From Pedobacter gandavensis (GTDB taxonomy: Bacteria; Bacteroidota; Bacteroidia; Sphingobacteriales; Sphingobacteriaceae): a DNA stretch of 64,000 bases. Under the pieces are notes generated by a model that worked only from the letters and a program-made list of their open reading frames with translations, was not told the DNA's origin and did no database searches. The stretch is from the NCBI RefSeq assembly GCF_014172405.1, contig NZ_WNXC01000006.1:248001-312000 (forward strand), in the 5' to 3' direction. This document shows positions 8,585-16,635 of the stretch, in pieces (positions within the stretch are counted from its first letter, which is position 1; each line of letters begins with the position of its first letter). The translations under genes and the position numbers were made by a program.

Positions 8585-8974
8585 ATGGGAAAGATTAAAA
8601 AAGTGACCGACTATGACATGGAACAATTGATTGGTCAGGTTTTAAGATACGGGGTGCTTACGGCTGGGATTGTCGCCATTATAGGTGGAGTCTGGTACTT
8701 ATTCCAAAACGGACAAGGAACACCTCATTATACAGAATTCCATGGAGAACCTGCCGGATACACCAGTCTGACGGGAATTATTGAAGGATTAAAAAATGGA
8801 AGTGCCAAGGAGATTATTCAACTGGGCGTTGTGATTTTGATTGCGACCCCAATCCTCCGAATTGTGTTTTCATTGATCTCTTTTATCCAGGAAAAAGACC
8901 GACTTTACATCGTCATCACTTTGATCGTACTGCTCATCATCCTCTTCAGTATGTTCGGCGGACTCAAAGTATAA
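8585..8974 (+). CDS. DUF1634 family membrane protein
   Basis: 129 residues with three predicted membrane spans (about 17-40, 74-98 and 103-125) and a small extracytoplasmic loop between the first two. It matches DUF1634 in length, topology and the N-terminal MEQLIGQVLRYGVLTAGIVA segment. DUF1634 genes commonly follow TauE/SafE genes, as here with a 4-base gap, and are assumed to be accessory subunits of the transporter. No enzymatic motif. Last gene of the operon, followed at once by a strong terminator. Confidence 0.88.
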   Translation: MGKIKKVTDYDMEQLIGQVLRYGVLTAGIVAIIGGVWYLFQNGQGTPHYTEFHGEPAGYTSLTGIIEGLKNGSAKEIIQLGVVILIATPILRIVFSLISFIQEKDRLYIVITLIVLLIILFSMFGGLKV

Positions 8975-8980
8975 AAAAGA

Positions 8981-9026
8981 AAACCGGTTGTCTGTCAGCT
9001 TATCGAACAGACAACCAGTTTTTTAT
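8981..9026. terminator. Bidirectional rho-independent terminator
   Basis: AAACCGGTTGTCTGT (8981-8995) pairs with ACAGACAACCAGTTT (9007-9021) with one G-T mismatch. It is followed by a T-run on the plus strand and preceded by A-runs that give a T-run on the minus strand. It lies between the convergent DUF1634 and TerD genes and serves both. Confidence 0.9.
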
Positions 9027-9027
9027 A

Positions 9028-9576
9028 CTATTGATATTTATTCAGGTAGTCCTGTAAGCCACCATTCATACCAGCGCCTACTGCTTCAAATTTCCACTCT
9101 CCATTTCTACGGTAAATTCTTCCGAACTCCACTGCAGTTTCAATAGAAAAGTCTTCTTCGAGCTCATACTTCATTAGTTCCACTCCGTTTTGATCCACGA
9201 TGCGCACAAAAGAGTTCCTCACCTGACCAAAGTTCTGACGACGGTTTGCCGCCTCATGAATGGTCACTACAATACAAAGCTCCGAAACCCTCGAATCTAC
9301 TTTCGAAAGGTCTACTTTGATGCTTTCATCATCCCCATCGCCTTCTCCGGTTAAGTTATCACCGGTATGCTCAATGGCGCCGTCCGGAGAATGCAGGTTA
9401 TTATAAAAAACAAAGTGATCATCTGTTACCAAACGCTTGTTCTCGCCAAGCATAAACACCGAAGCGTCTAAATCAAAATCACTTCCCGTGGAACTGTTCG
9501 TATCCCATCCCAATCCTACTGTAAATTTTGGAGCATTGATGTTCTCCCGCTGTCCTTTTCTTAGGTTAATAGCCAT
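9028..9576 (-). CDS. TerD family protein
   Basis: 182 residues, the normal length for TerD. The N-terminus MAINLRKGQRENI, the calcium-binding segment GSDFDLDASVFML (about residues 31-43), the acidic loop GEGDGDDESIKVDLSK and the C-terminal FGRIYRRNGEWKFEAVG block are all characteristic. TerD proteins bind calcium and belong to membrane-linked stress systems (tellurite, phage, colicin phenotypes). Here the gene stands alone, without terA/B/C/E/F or associated phosphatases, so it is a solitary paralogue whose role is open. A 12-bp palindrome CTAAACGTTTAG (9606-9617) lies about 30 bases upstream of the start and may be an operator. Confidence 0.93.
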   Translation of the reverse strand: MAINLRKGQRENINAPKFTVGLGWDTNSSTGSDFDLDASVFMLGENKRLVTDDHFVFYNNLHSPDGAIEHTGDNLTGEGDGDDESIKVDLSKVDSRVSELCIVVTIHEAANRRQNFGQVRNSFVRIVDQNGVELMKYELEEDFSIETAVEFGRIYRRNGEWKFEAVGAGMNGGLQDYLNKYQ

Positions 9577-10013
9577 AATCTTTCTGGTTATTTTTACAAA
9601 ATATGCTAAACGTTTAGTGCAATTTACAGTATTCAGGGGGGATTACCCGCTTATTCTATATAAAAAATACAAAGCAAAATCGCGCTTAAATCCTTCATCT
9701 GGTTAGGCTTCTAAACCAATCTTAAAATTCTTTCAAAAAAGACGTCACATTTCTAAAACATTGGTACAAAAAATCGAAATGTGGAACGGATATTGCTATT
9801 CTTAGGTTAAGATCCCCGTTAAAATGCAGGTCAGAATTGACATTTTCACTGTTTAAGTCAATTTTTCTCCAGGAATACTTTGCGCTATGATTAATAGCGT
9901 TAACCTCTAATTATTTGAGGTATTATGGAAAGATAATCAAAATATTAATTAAATATTAATTGGACAATTACGTCCTGATTGCGCTAAATCAGTTTAAAGC
10001 CAATTAATATGAC
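9577..10013. other. Intergenic region between divergent TerD and GIY-YIG genes
   Basis: About 440 bases, AT-rich, with no coding frame I trust. It contains the palindrome CTAAACGTTTAG (9606-9617), and the pair AATTGAC (9835-9841) / GTCAATT (9857-9863) followed by TTT. It must also carry the promoters of both flanking genes. No RNA gene recognised. Confidence 0.45.
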
Positions 10014-10021
10014 TAATTTTG
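10014..10021 (+). promoter_or_regulatory. -7 promoter element TAATTTTG of the GIY-YIG gene
   Basis: Exact TAnnTTTG match. It ends only 3 bases before the first ATG (10025) and 9 before the second (10031). If used, the transcript would start at or inside the first codons, favouring the second ATG or a leaderless message. Confidence 0.4.
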
Positions 10022-10024
10022 GAA

Positions 10025-10699
10025 ATGACAATGAAGCACCTAATAACAAAGGAACAGGAAACTTTTTTAAAAAAGCACAAAATCTCATCCGAATTAATAT
10101 TCGATGCCCAAGGAGAGGACATATCAGAAAATTTGCAGAAAAGTATGACTGAAGCTGACAAGGTGATTGCTTGCAACACCGCGCCATGCACGGAGAATGA
10201 CACCCATACGTTAAGAACGATTGGAGGTTTTTGTCCACAATGCGATACGACTAAAATTGCTGCTGCTTTAAGGGAACTTAAACCAGGTTACATTTACTTC
10301 TCAGGGTCCAAAAGAGGAGGATTAATTAAAATCGGTTCAACAAACGAAGGAAAAAGTAAGACACTTACCTTAAATTTATCTACTGCAAGAGATGGCGGTT
10401 ATGACGACTGGGAATTACTTTTCAGCGCAAAAACACCAACACTTGGAAGAGTTGAACGTTTGATCACGGATAAACTTGCAGAATACAAAGCAGCTTACCA
10501 AAGTGAAAAAAGTGGTAAACTACAAAACGGTGGCGAACTTTACAGATGTTCCTTCCTAAAAGCTAAAGAAGCTTACCTTGCGGTAACCGAAGAAAACCAA
10601 TTCGAATTTACTCAGGTTAGCGAAAAGAAACACATCACTTCTGAATACCAATTCAAGAACTTGAAAATGACAGCTAGAAAAGCAGTTATCGAAGCATAA
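10025..10699 (+). CDS. GIY-YIG-type (T5orf172/MUG113-like) domain protein
   Basis: 224 residues from ATG 10025; an in-frame ATG at 10031 gives 222, and a TTG at 10019 is possible but overlaps a promoter-like box. Residues ~85-180 form a GIY-YIG fold: the first strand reads PGYIYFSGS, followed by LIKIGSTN with the expected Gly. Further on comes a Lys/Arg-rich helix (LGRVERLITDKLAEY), and the block ends with GGELYRCSF. Residues ~30-75 contain cysteines (ACNTAPC, FCPQCD) that could bind a metal. Such proteins are nucleases or nucleic-acid binders of phage and bacterial origin. The canonical GIY...YIG is degenerate (YIY...IKIG). It is single-gene with no evident partner. Confidence 0.7.
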   Translation: MTMKHLITKEQETFLKKHKISSELIFDAQGEDISENLQKSMTEADKVIACNTAPCTENDTHTLRTIGGFCPQCDTTKIAAALRELKPGYIYFSGSKRGGLIKIGSTNEGKSKTLTLNLSTARDGGYDDWELLFSAKTPTLGRVERLITDKLAEYKAAYQSEKSGKLQNGGELYRCSFLKAKEAYLAVTEENQFEFTQVSEKKHITSEYQFKNLKMTARKAVIEA

Positions 10700-10718
10700 C
10701 TCTTTATCCAAGATATAT

Positions 10719-10781
10719 GACCTTCGGGTCTCGAAAGACCAGTACCAAAACTTCCTTTATGGATATTTGATACTGGTCTTT
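10719..10781 (+). terminator. Overlapping 3' hairpins after the GIY-YIG gene
   Basis: Three hairpins overlap: GACC-TTCG-GGTC (10719-10730, a UUCG tetraloop), GGTCT-CGAA-AGACC (10727-10740), and a long one pairing AAAGACCAGTA (10734-10744) with TACTGGTCTTT (10771-10781). Adjacent stems share bases and cannot all form together. The last one sits between convergent genes and may act as a terminator, but its T-run is short. Confidence 0.5.
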
Positions 10782-10786
10782 CTGGT

Positions 10787-11668
10787 TTAAGGCTTTTTTA
10801 CAATCAGATCTTCCAATACCGGGATGTTAGCTTTCAATCCATCCAGGTTGGCGCTGTATTTTGACAAGTCCTGCTCCTCTTGCTGACTCAGGCGTTCTTC
10901 ATTTTTCAATTCGTACTTTACCCCATTTAAAACCAACATACTGGTATAACAATCCATCGCCAGTTTATAAGCGCTAAAATCAGTGAGCGGATATTTGATT
11001 TCCTTCCATTTGATGACATTAGAGTTTTCTTTGACCGAAGCAAAAGAGAAACTACAACTCAGCACTTTCGTTTCTTTAGGGGCAAAAACAGCCGAATCTA
11101 CCGGGGCTTTGATGCAACTCCAACCATCATTGAGGTCTTCCGTAGAACCATAACCAATCACGGTTTCATAAGTATTCAGTACCTGATCACTTTCATTGGT
11201 AAAAGCACAGAAGATAACGAACTGTCCATTTATGGAGTCTACGCGCAATGGTTTTGCTTTTAACACGCTCAACTTCGCTTTTAAAGCATCCGATTTCCGT
11301 TTTTTAACTTCCAAAACTGACATCTCCTTTTCCAGCTTTTCTATTTTCCGCTGATGATCCGCTTTAATATATTGGTTGGCCAACTCGTAAGTCTCCGCTA
11401 AGGTTTTCCCATTCAGGCGCTTCCACACCAGCTCATCAAAGCTCTGCTTTTTTAATGCCGGTTGATGATCTTTATCATATATGGCAGCCAAAGCAAGGAC
11501 CCTTAAGGCAACCTCTAGTTTTTCCTTTTCAGCCGCATCCAGTCCAGCCGATATCTTTTGCTTTGATTCTTCAAACTTCTCTTTTGATCCTCCTTTGAAA
11601 CTATCCTGACTAAAACCCAGGACTGGGAAAGCGATCAAAATCAACAACAAGTATCTATTCCATTTCAT
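10787..11668 (-). CDS. Secreted protein of unknown function
   Basis: 293 residues with a clear Sec signal peptide (LLLILIAFPVLGFSQ, cleavage near residue 20), so exported to the periplasm. Residues ~25-60 and ~95-140 are charged helices (KIEKLEKEMSVLEVKKRK) likely to form coiled coil. Residues ~145-235 look like a beta-sandwich with FCAFTNESDQVL and PKETKVLSCSFSF. No catalytic motif or family recognised. It stands alone between a GIY-YIG gene and a cation exporter. Confidence 0.75.
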   Translation of the reverse strand: MKWNRYLLLILIAFPVLGFSQDSFKGGSKEKFEESKQKISAGLDAAEKEKLEVALRVLALAAIYDKDHQPALKKQSFDELVWKRLNGKTLAETYELANQYIKADHQRKIEKLEKEMSVLEVKKRKSDALKAKLSVLKAKPLRVDSINGQFVIFCAFTNESDQVLNTYETVIGYGSTEDLNDGWSCIKAPVDSAVFAPKETKVLSCSFSFASVKENSNVIKWKEIKYPLTDFSAYKLAMDCYTSMLVLNGVKYELKNEERLSQQEEQDLSKYSANLDGLKANIPVLEDLIVKKP

Positions 11669-11795
11669 AATCTTAATTCAATTTCAACGTATAGTCATCT
11701 TGAAACCCTGGCTATCCTCAAAGCTATGGCACAATTAAATCGCTTTAAAGGTAAACTATTAAAAAGTTTTTTTGTTACTCCCCTACAACGCCGCT

Positions 11796-12695
11796 ATGAT
11801 AAAAGACAATAAATCTATTTACAGTGCCCTGGTCGCTAATGTACTCATTGCCATCACCAAATTTATAGCCGGTGCGTTCACCAATAGCTCTTCCATGATT
11901 TCAGAAGGGATCCACTCTATGGTAGACAGTATCAACCAGATATTACTATTGTACGGACTGAATAAAAGCAGAAAAGAACCCGATCAAATGAGACCTTTTG
12001 GCTATGGTAAGGAACTGTATTTCTGGTCTTTTATCGTGGCTATTTTAATCTTCGGACTGGGCGGCGGGATCTCCATTTACCAGGGAATCCAACACATCAT
12101 CAAGCCAGAACCAGTAATAAACCCATTGGTCAATTATGCGGTATTGGTTTTATGTATGCTCTTCGAAGGCTGGTCACTCCGCATTGCCATTAAGGAATTT
12201 GACAAGCAGCGAAAAGGACATACCTGGTGGAAAGCCATTGTAAAAAGTAAAGACCCCTCCAGCTTCCTGGTCCTTTTTGAAGATGGCGCCGCAGTGCTCG
12301 GCCTATTTATCGTATTCATTTTTATGCTGATTGGCCATAACTTCGGCCTGGATTATATGGATGGTCTGGCCTCCGTATTGGTGGGTTTATTGCTGGTTTT
12401 TGTCTCAGCGATTTTAGCCAGAGAAAGCAGAAGCCTGCTCATGGGAGAAGGCCTTTCGCCTGAAACCAAAGAAAAGATCAAATTACTGGTAGAAAAAGAT
12501 CCTTCTGTAATTAGAATTTCCAACATCATTTCTACCTACCAGGCTCCGGAAGAAGTTTTACTGGTGATCATCGCGGTTTTTAAACCGGACATCGATACCG
12601 AAGACATTACAGATACCATTAGTCGGATTAAGGAAACCATCAGAAAGGAGTTTAAATTTATGAAATTCATCATCATTCAACCTTCGGAAGACTAG
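11796..12695 (+). CDS. Cation diffusion facilitator (CDF) transporter
   Basis: 299 residues from ATG 11796; a TTG 24 bases upstream would only add an unlikely leader. Residues ~8-210 hold six predicted membrane spans. Span II carries the first metal pair in SSSMISEGIHSMVDSINQ (HxxxD) and span V the second in DYMDGLASVLVG. The C-terminal domain (~215-299) is the cytoplasmic ferredoxin-like dimerisation fold. CDF proteins export Zn2+, Co2+, Fe2+ or Mn2+ in exchange for protons. Span II shows His rather than Asp at the first ligand position, so substrate preference may not be simple zinc. The stop is 8 bases from the end of the convergent bestrophin gene. Confidence 0.9.
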   Translation: MIKDNKSIYSALVANVLIAITKFIAGAFTNSSSMISEGIHSMVDSINQILLLYGLNKSRKEPDQMRPFGYGKELYFWSFIVAILIFGLGGGISIYQGIQHIIKPEPVINPLVNYAVLVLCMLFEGWSLRIAIKEFDKQRKGHTWWKAIVKSKDPSSFLVLFEDGAAVLGLFIVFIFMLIGHNFGLDYMDGLASVLVGLLLVFVSAILARESRSLLMGEGLSPETKEKIKLLVEKDPSVIRISNIISTYQAPEEVLLVIIAVFKPDIDTEDITDTISRIKETIRKEFKFMKFIIIQPSED

Positions 12696-12703
12696 ATTGC
12701 TGC

Positions 12704-13621
12704 TTAGTTCAAAATACCTTCTGGATTTTGAGTCGCCACAGGAAGCGGCTTCCCTCCCATTTCCAATAAGGTGGTTTCAATCATGGTGGTCATTGCATTT
12801 AAAGCCAGGTCGTTTGGTTCTGTTCCAAAAGGCTCTTCTATTTCATCGGCAATCGCTTCCAAAGCCACAAAAGTGTAAGCGATAAAGATCACGATAAATG
12901 GCGTTAACCAGCTGAGGCTATCCACAAAGCCAAAAGGCAGTAAAAAGCAATAGATATAAACGGTACGGTGTAATAAGATGCGGTAAGTGTAAGGAATGGG
13001 TGTAGAAGCAATTCTTTCACAGCCTCCTACAATGTCTGACAACTTATCCAGGTTCTGATCAAATGAGGCTTGAATGATGGAATCTATTTTCCCATCTGCT
13101 TTTGCTTTCTGTACCCAGAATCCCATTTCCTTTAAGAGCAGAATGGGCTTATAAATGGCTGGTTTTAGTCGTTCACTGAGTTCAGGGCTCAATCTTTTAT
13201 CCAGATCCTTACTGGCATCAGTACCCCTTAACTGGTGTTTTAGCGCATAAGTAAAGGCAATCAGGTAATGGATAAAGGTATCTACTTCCTTGCCTTCCGG
13301 AGGGTAACCACTCATGGTAAGGGCCTGTCTGGCTAGCGATCGGGTATCATTCAATAAAGCACCCCATATCTTTCTGGCCTCCCAGAAACGATCATAACTG
13401 GCATTGTTCCGAAAACCTAAAAACAAAGCCAAGGCAATCCCAAATAAAGTAAATGGTGCGGGATTTAAAGGAATCTTAAAATCGAAGAGTTTCCCCTTAA
13501 GATAGACAATGCAAACAGAAATTAGAAACAGGAGCAATAACCTGGGAAGTAACTGTGGTAAAACAGATCCTTTCCATATAAACAGCATTTTAAACCAATG
13601 TTCATTCTTTCTTATGATCAT
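12704..13621 (-). CDS. Bestrophin-family (YneE/RFP-TM) chloride channel protein
   Basis: 305 residues, close to the bacterial bestrophin norm. The N-terminus MIIRKNEHWFKMLFIWKGSV and the block ALFLGFRNNASYDRFWEARK, followed by WGALLNDTRSLARQ, are signatures of this family, with four membrane spans around a pentameric pore. The C-terminal EIEEPFGTEPNDLALNAM is the conserved cytosolic belt. Bacterial members conduct anions or cations; physiological role unclear. Monocistronic, convergent with the CDF gene. Confidence 0.9.
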   Translation of the reverse strand: MIIRKNEHWFKMLFIWKGSVLPQLLPRLLLLFLISVCIVYLKGKLFDFKIPLNPAPFTLFGIALALFLGFRNNASYDRFWEARKIWGALLNDTRSLARQALTMSGYPPEGKEVDTFIHYLIAFTYALKHQLRGTDASKDLDKRLSPELSERLKPAIYKPILLLKEMGFWVQKAKADGKIDSIIQASFDQNLDKLSDIVGGCERIASTPIPYTYRILLHRTVYIYCFLLPFGFVDSLSWLTPFIVIFIAYTFVALEAIADEIEEPFGTEPNDLALNAMTTMIETTLLEMGGKPLPVATQNPEGILN

Positions 13622-13724
13622 GTTGTCAAAAATCCGATTTTATTTATAATTCACAGCATGACTTGCCTAAGAAAATAGGATCCTGGTTAAAAAACCAAGG
13701 AGGGCTGCTTTTGTTATACTAGAT

Positions 13725-14486
13725 ATGGAAAAAGCCTTTTATTCCGGAACCAGTGGTTTGATACTTCCGGTTCCTAATAAGCAGTATTACCCGAGCGAAT
13801 TCCGTGATAAAAGCAGGCTCAATTATTATGGTTCTTTATTCAACAGCATAGAGATCAACAGTTCCTTTTATAAAATTCCCATGCAGGCAACCGTAAAAAA
13901 ATGGGCAGAAAGTGTTCCGGAAGATTTCAAATTTACATTTAAGCTTTGGCGAGAAATCACCCATATCAAAGGCTTTTCATTTGATCCGGAACAAGTACAG
14001 CATTTTATAGAAACCATCAATCAGGTGGGTACTAAAAAAGGTTGTTTACTGGTTCAGTTTCCCCCGAGCATGGGAACGCGTTATTTCCCTCAATTGACCT
14101 TGTTATTAAATACAATTCGGGAAGCTGATCCAACGCATGACTGGAATTTAGCATTGGAATTCCGCGATGCTGCCTGGTATCAGGAAAGCACTTACCACTT
14201 GATGAACGAATTTAAAGCTGGTCTTGTAATCCATGATAAACCTAGGGCTATAACTCCAATGATTACACAGGAAGCAAATTTTATCTACCTACGCTTTCAT
14301 GGTCCAAATGGAGACTACAAAGGAAGTTATGAAGCAGATTTCTTAACGGAGTATGCGAGCTATATCCAGGAATGGATAAATGAAGGAAAAACGGTATTTG
14401 TTTATTTTAACAACACGGCTGGAGATGCCATTCGGAACCTACAAACCTTAAGTAATGAGGTTCACCAACGAGCATCCATACTTTAA
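13725..14486 (+). CDS. DUF72 domain protein
   Basis: 253 residues, standard for DUF72. Family marks include YSGTSGLILPVPNKQYYPSE near the N-terminus, LNYYGSLFNSIEINSSFYK, DFKFTFKLWREITH, FPPSM and the later LRFHGPNGDYKG. These proteins have a TIM-barrel fold; their reaction has not been established, though a nucleic-acid-related function has been proposed from gene contexts. It is a single gene between bestrophin (divergent) and the ABC ATPase (convergent). Confidence 0.9.
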   Translation: MEKAFYSGTSGLILPVPNKQYYPSEFRDKSRLNYYGSLFNSIEINSSFYKIPMQATVKKWAESVPEDFKFTFKLWREITHIKGFSFDPEQVQHFIETINQVGTKKGCLLVQFPPSMGTRYFPQLTLLLNTIREADPTHDWNLALEFRDAAWYQESTYHLMNEFKAGLVIHDKPRAITPMITQEANFIYLRFHGPNGDYKGSYEADFLTEYASYIQEWINEGKTVFVYFNNTAGDAIRNLQTLSNEVHQRASIL

Positions 14487-14509
14487 ACTGATGGGATTTT
14501 ATCAATTGA

Positions 14510-15184
14510 TCAAGACTTATCTATTTGATTTAACCTCGCATAACCTAAGCGTTCTAAATCTTCGATTCCATTGACTAAATACACCTGTTCCTCTGCTAAA
14601 ACATAGAGGTCATTTGCAAGATCTACCACCTCCCGGTACATGTGATCCGTGATTAAAAAACCTTTATTAGGTTGCTCTTCCTTGATCAATTCCTTTACCG
14701 AAGCAATCATCAATGGACTCAAATGAGAAAATGGCTCATCCAACATCACAAACTCCGACTTAGATTTGATCAACACATAGGTCTCTACCAAGCGCCTTTG
14801 TCCGCCGGACAGCTGTATGATTTTGCTGACATGTTTTTGGCTGAACTCCGGAAAGTACTTTTCAAATGGGCCAAATTCCAGGTTAAAGTCTGAGAACACC
14901 CGGCTTAAAGTTAAATGGGCAGGAATGAAATTATATTGAGGAAGATAAGACAGTAATTCGTGGTGTTTATAAGCTTTAGGTACCGATTGTCCGTCAAAAC
15001 GAACTGATTTATTCTCGGGTACCAGGCTTCCGAAAATGATGTTCATCAAACTCGACTTTCCCGTACCATTCCGACCTAATAAACCTGTAATCCTGCCTGT
15101 TTCACATTTCAGGTAGACATCTGATAAGATTTCTCTCTTCCCAAACTGTAATTGTACACTATCTACTTCTAATTGATGTACCAT
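14510..15184 (-). CDS. ABC transporter ATP-binding protein
   Basis: 224 residues forming one complete nucleotide-binding domain: Walker A GLLGRNGTGKSS, Q-loop YLPQYN, signature IQLSGGQRRL, Walker B FVMLDEPFSHLSP and H-loop LITDHMY. The arrangement fits exporters or bacitracin/antibiotic-type ABC units in which the permease is a separate small protein. The gene 4 bases upstream encodes a small membrane protein, the only candidate partner here; no full-length permease is present, so the pair may not be a complete transporter. Substrate unknown. Confidence 0.9.
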   Translation of the reverse strand: MVHQLEVDSVQLQFGKREILSDVYLKCETGRITGLLGRNGTGKSSLMNIIFGSLVPENKSVRFDGQSVPKAYKHHELLSYLPQYNFIPAHLTLSRVFSDFNLEFGPFEKYFPEFSQKHVSKIIQLSGGQRRLVETYVLIKSKSEFVMLDEPFSHLSPLMIASVKELIKEEQPNKGFLITDHMYREVVDLANDLYVLAEEQVYLVNGIEDLERLGYARLNQIDKS

Positions 15185-15188
15185 ATTC

Positions 15189-15527
15189 TTAGTTGAAAAG
15201 ATTAAAAAAGTCTATACTTATACCGCTATATTTTCCTGATAAAATGAAGAGTAGCATAAACATAACAAACTCCAGAAACATGGTTCCCGACCATAAAAAG
15301 CGCTTTGAAATGCCCAAATTCTGATAGTATAAAAATTCTTTCTGTTTGTATTTGCTGATGTAATAGGCGACGATACCGAGGGTAGCGATCTTAAACCAGA
15401 TGATAATCGTCAGCGCGGGTAAGCCAAGATAACCAAACATGGCAGCACAAGCGATGGAAGTCACGAATGTGGCCGCGAAAAAGCTGGAGTAAAAAGTCAA
15501 CAAGAGACGTAAAGACCTATAATTCAT
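15189..15527 (-). CDS. Small membrane protein, partner of the ABC ATPase
   Basis: 112 residues with three or four predicted membrane spans (about 8-30, 36-56 and 82-104) joined by a basic loop (SKYKQKEFLYYQNLGISKR). It resembles no family I can name with certainty. It is co-transcribed with the ABC ATPase (4-base gap) and is transcribed first. A role as membrane anchor or mini-permease is inferred only from this linkage. Confidence 0.7.
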   Translation of the reverse strand: MNYRSLRLLLTFYSSFFAATFVTSIACAAMFGYLGLPALTIIIWFKIATLGIVAYYISKYKQKEFLYYQNLGISKRFLWSGTMFLEFVMFMLLFILSGKYSGISIDFFNLFN

Positions 15528-15566
15528 TCTGGTTTATGAAAAAGATATACCACAAATTACAATTAT

Positions 15567-16625
15567 TTAACGAGAAGCCTTAACCCTTTTCAGAAAATCG
15601 CTTAGATCCTGAACAAATCGCCTTGGTTGTTCATAATGAATATTATGACCTGTATTTTCATAGATTTTATGAACGATAAATTCTGGATGTGCTGCTTGTA
15701 GTGCAGCGTTTTCTTTTTCGAAAGGCATAAAATCATCCTTACTTACCGGGTCCAGGATCAACATGGGAACATCCAAATTTCTAAAGATGATTTGAGGTGC
15801 CAATAGGGAAAAAGATGCACCAAAAAGCCCAACTTTTGAGGGTCTCAAAATAAGATCAGACCATTGTTGAGCAATATTCATTTGGAACAATTCCATTACC
15901 CCCGGACAAATTGCCCATTCTCGTTCGCCAACTTTTTTAATCCAGGCCAATGATGAAAACTGTGTCCCAGCTTCTTCAGGATCATAAATATCATAGTAAG
16001 CATCAAAAACACTGGTATAGACCGTATCTTTTGGTGGATGCGCTACAATAGCATTGATCGTGTTCGCCAATTGGGAAGCCTCCATTTTATGGTAATGCGT
16101 ATTTGTAGCCACAGATCCACCATCTTCCAAAATCAAACCCAGGACCCGTTCTGGATATGCATCATAAAATGCGGTACTGACCGCCCCTCCCCTGGACCAA
16201 CCACCAATTACTGCCTTTTTAATTTTAAGCTGATCCATCAGCGTCTTAATGTCATCAGCAACATGGTATAAAGAAACAGGATGACTAGGAATATCGGTTT
16301 GGCCATGTCCATAATAGTCGATCGCAATCAGGTAATAACCCGCTGTTACCAGATCATCTGCTACTTTTATCAGTTCATAACCATTCGTAAAACTCCCGTG
16401 AGACCAGATTAAGGGTATACCCGAAGGTTTCCCCCAGGTTAGGTAATGCAGTTTCACATTTTTAGTGTGTATAAAACCACCATGCTGTTTTTCAAAGGAG
16501 ACAAATTCTTGCTGCGCTTGTTGGTAAAGCTTTTTAGCTGTTACCAGCTCGGGTTTCGTATTCCCCCGTTGAGCTTTTAAACAAAAAGGAATTAGCAAAA
16601 GAAGAAGATAAAAGGTTCGGATCAT
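15567..16625 (-). CDS. Exported alpha/beta hydrolase
   Basis: 352 residues from ATG 16625, which begins a good signal peptide (MIRTFYLLLLLIPFCLKAQ). The ATG at 16649 would add eight residues and overlap the upstream gene by 14 bases. The hydrolase fold has the oxyanion segment WSHGSFTNGYE, the nucleophile elbow GGWSRGGA (Ser), a late Asp region (LILDPVSKDD) and His in NTGHNIHYEQP. This is the epoxide hydrolase / haloperoxidase-like superfamily; substrate unknown. It follows the TPR/HExxH gene by about 10 bases and is probably co-transcribed. Confidence 0.88.
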   Translation of the reverse strand: MIRTFYLLLLLIPFCLKAQRGNTKPELVTAKKLYQQAQQEFVSFEKQHGGFIHTKNVKLHYLTWGKPSGIPLIWSHGSFTNGYELIKVADDLVTAGYYLIAIDYYGHGQTDIPSHPVSLYHVADDIKTLMDQLKIKKAVIGGWSRGGAVSTAFYDAYPERVLGLILEDGGSVATNTHYHKMEASQLANTINAIVAHPPKDTVYTSVFDAYYDIYDPEEAGTQFSSLAWIKKVGEREWAICPGVMELFQMNIAQQWSDLILRPSKVGLFGASFSLLAPQIIFRNLDVPMLILDPVSKDDFMPFEKENAALQAAHPEFIVHKIYENTGHNIHYEQPRRFVQDLSDFLKRVKASR

Positions 16626-16635
16626 CCCAGATTTA

